Assembly (NCBI GenBank): GCA_018292915.2 | Contig: JACVVK020000329.1 | Location: 657,001 to 721,000, forward strand | DNA length: 64,000 bases | Reading direction: 5' to 3' | DNA from: Batillaria attramentaria | Lineage: Eukaryota; Mollusca; Gastropoda; Batillariidae | Part shown: piece by piece, positions 23,925 through 35,070 of the stretch | Numbering within the stretch: position 1 is the stretch's first letter | Layout of the letters: each line of letters begins with the position of its first letter | Notes under the pieces: model-generated | What the model saw: only the letters and a program-made list of their open reading frames with translations | What the model was told of the DNA's origin: nothing | Databases searched by the model: none | Translations under genes and position numbers: made by a program

Positions 23925-26900
23925 TTTACAGATTCTCAAGACTCAGTGATGCGAGATTTGGAGCAGAAATTTGTACGAATGATGAAGTTGAGAGGTCATA
24001 ATGTCTCAGGCATGTTTCCTGCTCCAGCTCCGATAGAGGTTTGATGGTTTGTTTGTTGTTCGGTTTTGTTGTATTGTGTGTTTGTCGTTATTTTGTTTGT
24101 TTTTTTTTTGTAGTTGTTTTTTGGTTGTTGTTTTGGTCTTGTTTGATTTGTTTGTTTTTTGTTGTTGTTTTTGTTGTTTTGTTTTGGTTTTTTGTTTGGT
24201 TTTTTCTTGGGGGGGTGGGGGGGGGGTGGAGGTTGTAGTTTAATTTGTTTCTTTGTTGTTGTTGTTGTTGTTGATTTTTGTTTCATATTGTGTATGCATA
24301 TATGGTTGATCAGCTGTGAGAATTATTGTCAGCTCTGATCAGAACCTTTGACTTTTCAGATGTACAGTGTAGCTCCTTTTCTGCAGTGTATCTTAATTAG
24401 ACTTAGTTTTGTCAAGTGTATATTTATGTATAAGATTTCCAGTGGAAAGAAAATAGTGCCAAACAGTCATAGCTCGATTTCATGTGGATATTCATATGTA
24501 GGACTATAGCTGAATAGGAAGACTGTGCCATGTGCCTTCAGTTATTTTGTTGGGATGCATGTAACTAGATTTAATTTCAGGCAAAATCAGCATTGTTATG
24601 TGGTCGCACTGGAGAAAAAAATCCTACCAGTTCTTTCAAGACAGTGTGATGCAGAAACTGTTCAATTTCTTTTGGTGTGCAGATGCCCGACAGACTGGAT
24701 GCACTAAAACGTGAGTATGATAAACATGTATGACAATCCTGAAAAGCAACCAAGTCTCCAAAATGCACAAAACCTGTTAATGAACAAGTATAGCGGTTGG
24801 AGGCCAGTACGTGCAGCATGTTTGTATGTTTTGGGTGTTGTCTGTGTTCCCATTCATTCATGAAGGAAGCGGGTATGATCAAACAAAACAAGATTTTAGC
24901 ATGTCCATGGCACCCTAGCTGGCTAAAGAAATAAATAAATCAATAAATAAATTAACTTGTTTAATATTCCTTTAATGTGGTCAAAGTTTTGATTTACTGT
25001 ATGGAGATGGAGGGGGGGGGGACTTTAATTTTGTGTGTGTCGGGGGGTGGGGGTGGGGATTTCATTTTGCAACAAGTACTGGTACACAACTTTGGTTTTA
25101 AAATTCCATGCCATGCATTGGAATATTCATTTCCACCTCACTGCTGATCGCTTTTTAATTTTTTGCAAGATAAAAAAGACACAACAGGACTGGTTGGGGT
25201 ATTCTATATTAAACTTCTTTGATGGTGGAGGGTAACTAAATCGAGCTATCCAGAAAATGTGCATACCGTGTACATGTAGTTGAGAATTAAAAGAAACAGA
25301 AACAGTTAATTTGTACTGTTGGTGAAAGCATTTAACGAGGTGTGTGGTTGCCATTACTTCAGAGTTGTGGTGGCTGTCATCTGCTGTCAACTTTGCTTAC
25401 TTTTGTCTCTTTCAGAGTCTGACAAAGATCCTCGTGATGTGAAAGTTGTGCCAGTGGACAAACACACCGACAGTGAAATGTATGAAGTCTTTCTGCAGAT
25501 GTTTAGCAAGACCCCAGATCAGGTGAGGCAGGGCTCCCTAGAAGCTACAGACCTAAAGGGTCCACTGACCCCCAGTTCAAAATTTTAGGGGGTCTTTGTA
25601 CCTCCACTTTTAATTTTTAAAGGGTCAGAATCATTTCTCAAGATTTTTAGTGCATGGAATTATAAATTCAGTAAATACTGCTGAACACATAAGGGGAGGG
25701 AAAAGATGGGGCACGTTCACTACGAGCGGGTAGCTGTAGAAGTCGCCGACCAGCAGCAGTGGACAGTTAACGCCTGCGAGCGTTAAACAGAACCAAAAAC
25801 AGAACCGAACTGAACGCGGCCAAGGCAAGGGAGAACACTCATTCGATCACAACAAGCCTATAGGCGTACGCACGGTAGTGCAGAGGTAGTGCGTCAAGCT
25901 AAGCACAGATCGCGTTCATAATGCTTCAACGTACCCCCTCGAATTTTTTTCAGTACGTAAATTTTGACTTCAGTGCGTAAATTACGCACAGACGCACAGT
26001 TTAGGGAGCCCTGGGTGAGGACAGCAATAGCATTTTTTTTCACTTCTGGGCGTTACAAATACAATCATGCTAAGTGACTCCAAAACAAGGCCTTTAGTGC
26101 ATGTGCCGTGCTCTCCACTTGCCTGCGGCCATCCAGGGTCCGCACAAGCCCCAGCTTCAAGGCCTACATGCAAAAGGGCTTGGTTGTTTTTTAGCCTGTC
26201 AACTGCCCTGAAATTTGTCTAATTTTTTGTTTTGTCTTTTTTTCTTCTTTTTTTTTTGTGCAGGATGTTTACCCTATGGTGAACGACATACATGGAATAT
26301 TTCTGCTTATCACCAATGCTTCATTCAAAAAAGCACGGGAGGCTCGAGGTGGTGGCAGATTCCCAGAGGACAGAACTGGCAGTGGCAGTAACCTGGACGT
26401 TATCTGTTTGAAAAAACTGTTTGAGCAGCTCCACTTCGAAGTTGTGATAAAAGAAGACTGTACAGCTGAGGTAGGTAAAGATAAAGGAGAAAATTTGTGT
26501 GAAGTAGTGGTATTTTGTCTGAAACATTTCATTGTTTTAAAAAAACCCAAAAAAACCCCAATGAGTAGCAGAGTGGAGAGTATACTTATAATAAGAAAGA
26601 GAAGGAAAAGAAATAGTTTTTCAGCGACTAACCCCAAATGATCCTGCCATTCACCCACTCACCTGTTTGAAATCAATTATGTACTTAATACCATGTAGCA
26701 GTCAAGTGCTTTCATGTTTTGTTTTGTTTTGTATTGTTTTGTTAGTTTTGTTTTGTTTTGTATTGTTTTGTTTGGGTGTGTTGCCTAATGTGACAAAATG
26801 TTGATTGAAAAAATCCTTTTTGTTCCAGGATATGAAAAAGAAGATTAGGAAGCAATGCAGGCGTGACTTCAAGAAATATGACTGCTTTGCATGCGCAATA

Positions 26901-28832
26901 CTGTCCCACGGCACAGAGAATGGCATCATGGGGGTGGACGGTGAAATTATGCCGCTTCATTGCTTATACACCATTTTCAGTGATTTTCCTGACCTTGCAG
27001 AAAAACCAAAACTGTTCATAGTACAAGCCTGCCAAGGCGGTGAGTTCGTTGCACCAGTTTCTGTTGTGTGTTTTACTTACGAGGCATGTACATGTGGAGA
27101 CAGCTACGAAGAAAAATGGATTGGACCACTTCTGAAACTTTCATGGTATATACATGTAGATAAGGAGATGCTGCATTTTGACACTGAAAGCTTTTTCAAT
27201 AACTTTGTATCCTCTAATATTGAAGACATCAGTCAGTTTTAGGGCAATCTGGCTGACTTTTGGGGTGGGGGGGCAAATCTACACACAGGCTATAAATAGA
27301 AAAAGCGCTTGCCTGCAGCTTATGAGGCCAGTTCAGACCTCGGTTCAGGTCTTGGGTGTCAGTTCATCAAACTGGTGTGAAAACAAAAATTCCACACACT
27401 GGGTAACTCTGCTGCCAGAATGTGTTACATACCCATCCCTTACTACAGGGGTGATAAACCTGTGAGCTATTTTGTCTAGTTTCTGACATCCTGTTTTGTG
27501 ATTTTGGTTGTGACACAGTTCTGGACAACAAAGGCTTTGGTGGAGAGAAAGCAGCAGAAGGTGCCAAAGGACCAGTTCTGAAGGATGGTGTGAGTAGTAT
27601 GTTAATGCATAATCTGATCTATCCTGTGCTTGTTGGTTTGTTGTTTTAAGTTTGGGTTTTGTTTGTTATTGTTGGTTTGTTTTAATCAAAGGAATATTAA
27701 ACAAGGAGCAACTGTGGATGTTTATGAAAATTGCTATGACATACAGACAGAAATATACAGTGGATTAGTTACGTAATGGACGTGAGAACACCCACAGCTT
27801 ATAATGAAGTTGGATCCTGTAGTAAAAATAGAAGCTGGTACTTGTAGTTGGAAGCACCGGCACCGGCAATTTACTGCACACGGAATTCACAGCAACATAC
27901 TGTACCTTGAAGATATCTAAGCTTTTTTAACTCATAATGTCCCATAATTTTTTCTACTACAGTACAACTTCTTTTGGGCGACCATGCCTGTGGCCAGATA
28001 AGAATGGTCTTAAAAGAGAGGTGGCCACCCAAAAGAAGCTTCAGACAGTGAAGAAGTGCAACCCAGTATCATTGTAACATTGGTCTGCACAGGCAGGTGG
28101 TCTCTCAAAGGGATGGTCACCCAAAAGAGGTTCTACTGTACTACCAAGCCTCAGTCCCATAAGGTTTAGAGAAAAACACCACCACGAGGAATACAGGAAG
28201 TGACTAAACCTGATTTCTCACACAGAAGAGCACTAAATAGTAGTTGCTTCTCTTAGACCACATAGCGATTAATACGGAGCGGAACATAGCGGTATGGTAC
28301 TGACAGAACGGAGCAGAATGCAGCGGTACAAGGACTTACGAGTTAAATGTCACAAGATCACCTCCCACCCCTCACCTACCCCCACCCCTCCCTTTCCACT
28401 GTGTAAAACAAATGGTTACCTCACAAGTTCCTGATTTTATGGGGGGGAAATCATTAAACAACACGTACAAGTATTTTTCTTTTACCACAATTAGGGAGAT
28501 GATGATGACATGCTGATGCAGCTGCTGGAAAGTGTTCCAGGTGTGCCGAAAGATGAGCCTGGCCCTGCTGGTAGTCCTGAGGGGAGCCATGTCTTCCTGT
28601 TTCTGTCAACAGTCCCAGGTACACATCTCTGTGGTTGTCAGTAAATTACACATTTCCAGCATCATGAACCACTGTGTTTAACTATGACGGTCATCCTAAA
28701 AACCAGTAGTATCTCAGAGTTGTTATAATTTTCCATATACGTATATGTTGAAGTTTGTGAAAATTGTGCCCAGATAACATTGATGTTCATGCAAGATTTC
28801 ACTAAATGCATGTGCACGCACACACTCACACA

Positions 28833-28878
<46 letters not shown>

Positions 28879-31285
28879 AACAAAACAAGGCATATGCCTG
28901 ATCTGGTTGTTGCATGGTGTAGTTTTTGAAGCAAATATTCTTCCACACACACATTATAGCATGTCTTTTCAGGATCGAACTGCACAGCCGAGCTCTGAAA
29001 ATCTTCCATCTCGCTCATGGGTATTAGCATTGTTGTATGCTCTTCGTATGCTTTTCCAGTTTATTCCTGTTCATCTTGTTTTGTCTGTGTTTGTATTTGT
29101 TGACTGGAATGAAGTGTACATGTCAGGTGCTGCCTGCTACCTGTAATTTGATTTTTTTTGTTTTTTGTTTTTGCTGCCCCAACTCTTTGCCAGCTCCAGT
29201 GGTGTTCCTCCCAGGTCATGGGTGGAACCCACAGAGGACTCGGAAGCTGGGACAATTTTTATTATGCATGATGATGGAGATGAGGATGATAGTACAGTAA
29301 GATGATGCTATGGAGGTCCATGTGGTTTGTGACTGCGTGACAGGGCCGCATTCCACGCTTCCTGTCATAAATATCCTGGCATTAACCAGACCCGGGAACT
29401 ACGGCACCTGTGGTAATCATCCACATCATAAGACGTGTCATACTAAGGGAAGCACCCCCAAAGTCGCACCCGTGAAGTGGGTGAAACTCGGCTGTGTGGC
29501 AACAGCCTCCCCATCGGGCCCATAGCACACCCGCTCTGGGTAGGAGCCGACCTAGGTAGGAAAAATCCCTGTTTGCCTTGGCTGGGGTTCGAACCCGGGT
29601 CTCCCTGTCCATGATCCGAAGTGCTAACCACTACACTACAGGGGCCGGTTGTAATTTGATGTTTAGTCTTTTGACTTGCACGAAACTTCAGTTGGTGTTG
29701 ATTGGTGCAGGTGTTACGCTGCTTGGTGCTGATAGTGAACCAGTGAATGTTGTGTTTGCATGCCTGGTGCATTTTGGGTCATTGTAGCCTTTTGGTATGG
29801 TCCAGCCATTCAGAAGTCATGCACTTTTCAGGCCAAACATATTCTGTACTAGCAGAGCTAAATTAAGGGGCTTTGAGATTGCATGAGCCTGATTTGCCTC
29901 GTTCATGTGAAGGTTGTAATGGGTAATATATGGGTAATGGGTATAACCTGTTTCTAGGGGGTGGGGGGGGGTGGGCCTCTTACATTTCCTGTATTGTACT
30001 GATTTCCTGTGGCTCCATTTAAAATAATGTTTGTATATGATCTTTATTGCAGATATGATGTGTAGAAGATGTAATTTACAATACTTATATGTATACCAGG
30101 TTACAGGTCCTACAGAGATGAGACAGGTTCCAGCTCCTGGTTTATACAGGCAGTGGTGTCAGAATTTTCAAAGCATGCTCACAGTATGGAACTCACAGAC
30201 CTTGCTAGACAGGTAAGTTAAATGAAAGTAATTAATATGCTGTCAGATTTTGAAATTCAGAATTTTGCGCTACTAGAACTTTAAATTGAAACGGGTTAAT
30301 TCCAACTTTGCTAAGCCAGCTTATGTTTTGGAACAGTTTCGCTCGTGAGTGCACGTACCTGTACTCTTCAAAAGCTCTATCTTCAATGATTAGTACAGCT
30401 CATAATGCGATACATTGTTGTTAACGCTCTGCATAAGCTGTCGAACATTCAAATTCTACGACTGTTCTTACACTACTGGAGCGCTGGAGTGGTCACTGCA
30501 TCATCGAGTACACTTCTGCTGGCTCAGTGCCAGCATTACAGATACTGTCACTATCCAGGTGTCTGAGTGGCACATATACCACAAAACCAGCTTAGAACGA
30601 TCAGTGAGACCATAAAAAATGGTAGCATATATTTAGCCCCTTTAAATACTAAATTACTCTGACCCTTTACTAAACCAAGAATGTCCAATTACTTTTTCAG
30701 TTAACATGTATGAAGGATTATACATGTAAAATCAGTGATTTGGTTATCAAGGCATTTAGCAGTTCAAGTCTAAAAGTTTTGTAACTTACAATATTACTGG
30801 ATGTGCTTTCTCTTTATAGCTCTGTTTATGTATGTCTCTGCTAATGTAGGTCTAGTAGACACATGTTTATGTATGTCTCTGCTAATGTAGGTCTAGTAGA
30901 CACATGTTAAAAGTTTTGTAACTTACAATATTACTGGATGTGCTTTCTCTTTATAGCTCTGTTTATGTATGTCTCTGCTAATGTAGGTCTAGTAGACACA
31001 TGTTTTTGCATTTCACAAAAATGGCTATAGTTTTGCACGTGTTTTAATAGCAGATTAGTCTGTGAGCTCGGGAAAGTTGACCTAGTTGAGTGTTGTGTGT
31101 GTGTGTGTGTGTTTAAGGTTAAGAAAGAAGTGACAGCAATGGTCAGCAAAGAAAAGTTGAAAGAGCAATCAGAAGCGGAGAAGGGGGAAAGCCAGGTCTA
31201 CAGACAGCAGCCTGACTTCCACACATCAAGTCACATGAAGTTTTACTTCTTTCCAGGCTTGTATGCGCCACGCACAGACGTATAG
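22873..31285 (+). CDS. Caspase-8-like initiator caspase with tandem DEDs
   Basis: Coding exons: 22873-23443, 23932-24038, 24683-24710, 25416-25522, 26264-26470, 26829-27039, 27519-27589, 28495-28618, 30100-30212, 31118-31285; 568 aa. All junctions keep frame with GT/AG; the donor after exon 2 (GTTTGA) is weak. Exon 1 encodes two DEDs (about 18-95 and 108-190), the first with an RxDL-type motif (RVDIL). The p20 part (272-411) has LSHG (His367) and QACQG (Cys408). The p10 part (476-568) has SYRDETGSSSWFIQ and ends near FYFFPGLYAP. Specificity arginines are retained, so the enzyme is probably active. QACQG is normal for caspase-8/10. Family role: DED binding to FADD-like adaptors, dimerisation, cleavage after Asp, triggering apoptosis or NF-kB signalling. 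The p20/p10 linker has an Asp run (GDDDDM) but no obvious tetrapeptide site. The last residues and stop come from an inserted MITE (31273-31600). Confidence 0.9.
23862..23923. repeat. (GT)n tract at the intron 1 acceptor
   Basis: About 27 GT units end only 9 bp before the acceptor of exon 23932-24038 (gtattttacag). The polypyrimidine tract is therefore very short. A poly-A run (23760-23779) and a C-run (23611-23624) also lie in this intron. Confidence 0.9.
24039..24290. repeat. G/T-only low-complexity intronic tract
   Basis: (GTTT)n-like sequence begins immediately after the weak donor of exon 2 and ends in a G-rich run and (GTT)n. Frames across it are artefacts. Confidence 0.85.
25529..26013. 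mobile_element. CAGGG-ended MITE inserted at a splice donor
   Basis: Termini CAGGGCTCCCTA and TTTAGGGAGCCCTG. The 7-bp duplication ggtgagg (25522-25528 and 26014-26020) consists of the last base of exon 25416-25522 plus its GTGAGG donor. The insertion therefore duplicated the 5' splice site; the proximal copy directly abuts the exon and can still serve. The interior is non-coding, with a 'gacgcac' block near the right end that also occurs in the element at 33129-33526. Confidence 0.82.
27960..28138. mobile_element. pogo/Tigger-like MITE in a caspase intron
   Basis: Ends CAGTACAACTTCTTTTGGGC and, inverted, CAGTAGAACCTCTTTTGGGT, flanked by TA (27958-27959, 28139-28140). 179 bp, non-coding. It lies between exons 27519-27589 and 28495-28618 and is related to the copy at 13755-14050. 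Confidence 0.8.
28823..28884. repeat. (CA)n microsatellite in intron
   Basis: CA repeats with CAAA interruptions inside the caspase intron 28619-30099. Confidence 0.93.
29153..29649 (-). mobile_element. SINE family A, full length, intronic
   Basis: The complement of a poly-A-like tail lies at the left and the tRNA-like head at the right. The 11-bp duplication tgtaatttgat flanks it (29142-29152, 29650-29660). It lies antisense in the intron between exons 28495-28618 and 30100-30212. Confidence 0.9.
30773..31003. repeat. Nested tandem duplication in the last intron
   Basis: A block from 'aaaagttttgtaacttaca' to 'gtctagtagacacatgtt' is present twice. In the first copy an inner 43-bp part ('tatgtatgtctctgctaatg' onward) is itself duplicated. 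The copies look identical, so the event is recent. It ends about 115 bp before the last exon. Confidence 0.85.
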
Positions 31286-31600
31286 ATCTAGACGCACCGC
31301 GGTGCCGGAAAAATGTCGCCGCTGCGCGCCATGTTGCTAATACCTGGAAGTGCCAGCTGTTTATATATCGCGCATAGCATTGGCCAGACGCTATCAGCTG
31401 TTTACATAGCGCGCATAGCATTGGTCCACTTTATCTTACGTCACATTTCTGATGACGTCTTTCTAAAGAACTTTGTATTTCGAACGAGGCGTTCTATACA
31501 CAGAGCCTCTGAGTGGTATCAGCAAGATGGCCAACGCATAGCGACACTCGCAAGCAGCGGTGGCAGCGTGCGGCGGTGCGTCTATCTCTATACGTCTGTG
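31273..31600. mobile_element. MITE inserted in the last codons of the DED-caspase gene
   Basis: Inverted ends CACAGACGTATAGA and TCTATACGTCTGTG, with a further match at GACGCACCGC. The exact 8-bp duplication gcgccacg flanks it (31265-31272 and 31601-31608). The left end lies inside the terminal caspase exon, so the reading frame runs into the element and stops at a TAG (31283-31285) within its terminus. An 8-bp target suits hAT- or P-like families; the precise superfamily is open. Confidence 0.85.
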
Positions 31601-31728
31601 GCGCCACGTCCATGATGAAAAATATGATTGCAGTTGTTGTTTTTGTTGTTTTGGGATGGTTGGTTTGTTTTTTGTGTCTATGCTTCACTTCTGTCAGAAC
31701 TAGCCCAAAGTCGTATTTTTAGCACTTA

Positions 31729-31732
<4 letters not shown>

Positions 31733-31759
<27 letters not shown>

Positions 31760-32236
31760 CCCAACTCTTTGCCAGCTCCAGTGGTGTTCCTCCCAGATCA
31801 TGGGTGGAACCCACGGAGGACTCAGAAGTCGGGACAATTTTTATTATGCATGATGATGGAGATGAGGATGATAGTAAGATGATGCTATGGAGGTCCATGT
31901 GGTTTGGGACTGCGGGACAGGGCCGCATTCCACGCTTCCTGTCATAAATATCCCGGCATTAACCAGGCCCGGGAACTACGGCACCTGCGGTGCCGGCCGT
32001 GTAATCATCCACATCATACGACGTGTCATACTAAGGGAAGCACCCCCAAAGTCGCACCCGTGAAGTGGGTGAAATCTCGGCTGTGTGGCAACAGCCTCCC
32101 CATCGGGCCCATAGCACACCCGCTCTGGGTAGGAGCCGACCTAGGTAGGAAAAATCCCGCTTGTCTCGGCTGGGACTCGAACCCGGGTCTCCCGGTCCAT
32201 GGTCCGAAGTGCTAACCACTACACTACGGGGGCCGG
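31733..32236 (-). mobile_element. SINE family A, full length
   Basis: A T-run (poly-A tail complement) lies at the left and the head complement ending 'gggggccgg' at the right. The 16-bp duplication ttttagcacttatttt flanks it (31717-31732, 32237-32252). It lies 0.45 kb downstream of the DED-caspase stop and possibly in its 3' UTR. Confidence 0.92.
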
Positions 32237-32385
32237 TTTTAGCACTTATTTTAATGTGCATGCATGGTTGTGATGGTGCATGGAATGGAATTTACGGTAA
32301 TTGTAAAGAATAGTATACGAAAATAATTGGAGCTAATTGCACGCACTTTGACGGGTGTTTTCGGTTCTGCTCGATGCAAAGACAC

Positions 32386-32620
32386 GTAAGACACCCTTAC
32401 CTACTCACTTTGACCAAGGCACTTCCCCACAAACATGCACAACATATCCCTGAATGACTGGCGACCACAGCCCGAGCAGTCATCTGCACGCCATTTTGGT
32501 TGGTGATCACATGGGTGAAAACAGATGACAGCTCGGGCCGTGGTTGCCAGTCATTCAGGGATATTTTGTGCATGTTTGTGGGGAAGGAGTGGTCAAAGTG
32601 AGTAGGTAAGGGTGTCTTAC
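32386..32620. mobile_element. Foldback element inside a SINE C copy
   Basis: Arms of about 95 bp (outer 'gtaagacacccttacctact'; inner 'tatccctgaatgactgg') are near-perfect inverted copies around a short centre at about 32503. Directly to its right is the SINE C word 'ggtgccacat', so the foldback adjoins or interrupts the SINE at 32621-32730. Confidence 0.75.
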
Positions 32621-32730
32621 GGTGCCACATACAAGAAGGAAAAAATTCTTTGCCCCGAGTGGGACTCGAACCCTTGACCTCTCGCACTGGTGACAAGTCT
32701 CTTAACCACTAGACCACCGACCGCCCCTAT
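32621..32730 (-). mobile_element. SINE family C, head portion
   Basis: tRNA-like head only (A box 'gtggtctagtggttaagag', B box 'gggttcgagtccc', then 'ggggcaaagaat'), in inverted orientation. The body is replaced at the left by the foldback at 32386-32620. Confidence 0.75.
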
Positions 32731-33128
32731 TTTTTTTTTTTTTTCATTAACACAGTAAATGTGTGCCTTTTGTTTTCTTTGAAAGTGCCTATGTAAAGTG
32801 AGTGTCCAGCCACTGGTTCTCTCGGTACATGTATTTCAAATGCTGATTGATCATTTATCTGCCAGTGAAAGAAGCACAATGTGATATGCGTACATTTTCT
32901 TGGTTGGTGATTACGTTTCTTTCATTGCATGTACTGTGCAATTGCAACTTTGCGCAGTATTTCTTACAATTCACAGTTGTTTTGTTTTTCTTATTATTAT
33001 GACTTTTTCTAATCCTGTAATGTTTGTACAAGTAGATCTGCTGAGATGCAAAATGAAATAAGTGTGTACACAAGGTAGACTCGAATTGGAGGCAAAATGG
33101 CATATTGAGTATCACTAGAGTGCATTTT

Positions 33129-33526
33129 CAGTGTTCCCAATGACGCACAGGTTTGCCTATTTGTACGAACAAAACTCATAAATTGACGCACAAATTTAAG
33201 AACAGCGCGTCACAGGGGATGTATGTTTTTCGTCTCACTATGACAGTGTTTTTTCCAACACTCTCCTGGAAACTCGATGTACAAAAAGCGATCTGTTGCA
33301 GGTTCCTTGCCTTGCCAGTTCACTGTGTCTGACACGATACAATTCACATACGCTTTCCTACTTGACTATGATACTTTTGTAAACAACCACCGACAAATAG
33401 TATTGACTTTCAGACTTTCAATTCATACCAGAAGACCAAGGACCCTCAAAATTTACAAACGGACCCTCAAACATATGGAGAGAGGGTTCCAAGGACCCTT
33501 GTATTTCCAAATCACAGGGAACACTG
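33129..33526. mobile_element. CAG-ended MITE, 398 bp
   Basis: Termini CAGTGTTCCCAATGAC and, at the right, CACAGGGAACACTG. The 5-bp repeat atttt flanks it (33124-33128, 33527-33531). The interior has 'gacgcac' and 'accctcaaaatttaca' words related to the element at 25529-26013. Non-coding. Confidence 0.65.
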
Positions 33527-33531
33527 ATTTT

Positions 33532-34344
33532 TAGGGGTAGGCATGTCTGTACCATGTACAAGGATCAACAAGAACAGTTGTTTGCCAGGTACATGTTCAT
33601 TCATTGTTTGTATGATTTTTTTTGTTTTTTTAAAAGAGGGATTTATATATATACATGTATATATAACTTATTCTGACCACTGTGATACCATAGTTGTTCA
33701 TTGTTCCCTAAAAGATATTGACACCTGTATATATCCATCTGGGTAAATTAGAATGGACAATCCTTTGAAGTTTTTCCTGGAAGCAAGATATCTAAAATAC
33801 ATTTGAAACTTTCTTCAGAATTCTTTGTTCTTTTTTCTTCTGGAGGGACGTGAGAGAGTGCTTTGAATGTATTTATTGATGTTAAAGCTAGGGTGACACC
33901 AGTTCAGATCCCAAAACTGCTGTTACAGTGTGTGGATAATGTGTCCCTGATGTCATTCAAATATTTTTAAAACTCTAAAAATTCACTGCAGCTGTTAACA
34001 TCAGTTGACAGGTTTTTTTGCGCCAAGCACAAACACGCTTCACAAACAGCATGGGCTATAGTGTGTGTACTTATGCACAGGATAAGTGTCATACTGCTGA
34101 CATCATATTTCATTCCATAATGCTGACGTTTCTTGGGGATGTCTCACCGTTGTTTTCTGAATTTGTCTATTTGGAGACATCGAAAGCACAAATTTTACGG
34201 ATGTAAATGTACTAGGTTTTGTACTTCCCACAGACGTCAAACAGTACGATAGAGTGTGGTTGCAGATAAGGATTCTTTTCTTCTCCTTGATTTCAATGGC
34301 TGCTCCCATGACAACTTTTTGGGTTCCTCTACACCAAAGAGTAT
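33532..34344. other. No gene recognised
   Basis: AT-rich intergenic sequence with a short palindromic 'tatatatatacatgtatata' near 33646-33665. Nothing else is supported. Confidence 0.4.
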
Positions 34345-35070
34345 AATAATAATAATATTGCTTTGATACAGGCGCTTTTTCCCAAATATTTGGATCAAAG
34401 AGCCGTGAGCTATACCCAACACACATGTTCACATGAATCACACGCATTTTCTTTTTTTTTTTTTTTTTTGCTGCCCCAACTCTTTTTTCCAGCTCCAGTG
34501 GTGTTCCTCCCAGGTCATGGGTGGAATCCACGGAGGGCTCGAAGGCTGGGGCAATTTTTATTATGCATGATGATGGAGATGAGGATGATGGTAAGATGAT
34601 GCTATGGAGGTCCATGTGGTTTGGGACTGCGGGACAGGGCCGCATTCCACGCTTCCTGTCATAAATATCCCGGCGTTCACCAGGCCCGGGAACTATGGCA
34701 CCTGCGGTGCCGGCCGTGTAATCATCCACATCATAAGACGTGTCATACCAAGGGAAGCACCCCCAAAGTCGCACCCGTGAAGTGGGTGAAGCTCGGCTGT
34801 GTGGCAACAGCCTCCCCATTGGGCCCATAGCACACCCACTCTGGGTAGGAGCCGACCTAGGTAGGAAAAATCCCGCTTGTCTCGGCTGGGATTCGAACCC
34901 GGGTCTCCCAGTCCATGGTCCGAAGTGCTAACCACTACACTACGGGGGCCGGTCACACGCATTTTCTGTGACACTGGATACTGAAGACACTGAACACATA
35001 ACAATCACGTGTTGCGAAGGGCCAGCTCAGCAATTTAAGTTTCGAAATTGTAGAATTGTATATATATTTT
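34345..35070 (-). mobile_element. SINE family C, older copy split by a SINE A insertion
   Basis: The left part (34345-34452) has family words 'acaggcgctttttcccaaat' and 'acatgttcacatgaatcaca'. The right part (34968-35070) has 'acataacaatcacgtgttgc' and 'gccagctcagcaatttaag'. They are contiguous in other copies. A SINE A (34453-34952) sits between them. Confidence 0.8.
34453..34952 (-). mobile_element. SINE family A, inserted in SINE C
   Basis: Full-length copy with a T-run at the left and the tRNA-like head at the right. The 15-bp duplication tcacacgcattttct is present on both sides (34438-34452 and 34953-34967) and comes from the interrupted SINE C, which fixes the order of insertion. Confidence 0.93.

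Noticed and set aside
26829..27039. Active-site QACQG instead of the more familiar QACRG in both caspases
   Set aside because: QACQG is the normal pentapeptide of caspase-8 and caspase-10, so it supports the assignment rather than being an anomaly.
30031..30216. Open frame across the p10 exon starting at a Met near 30031
   Set aside because: Wrong frame. The caspase frame begins at the acceptor at 30100 and gives the SYRDETGSSSWFIQ segment, in phase with neighbouring exons.
34103..34828. 241-codon minus-strand frame
   Set aside because: Most of it reads through SINE A and SINE C sequence; a chance open frame.
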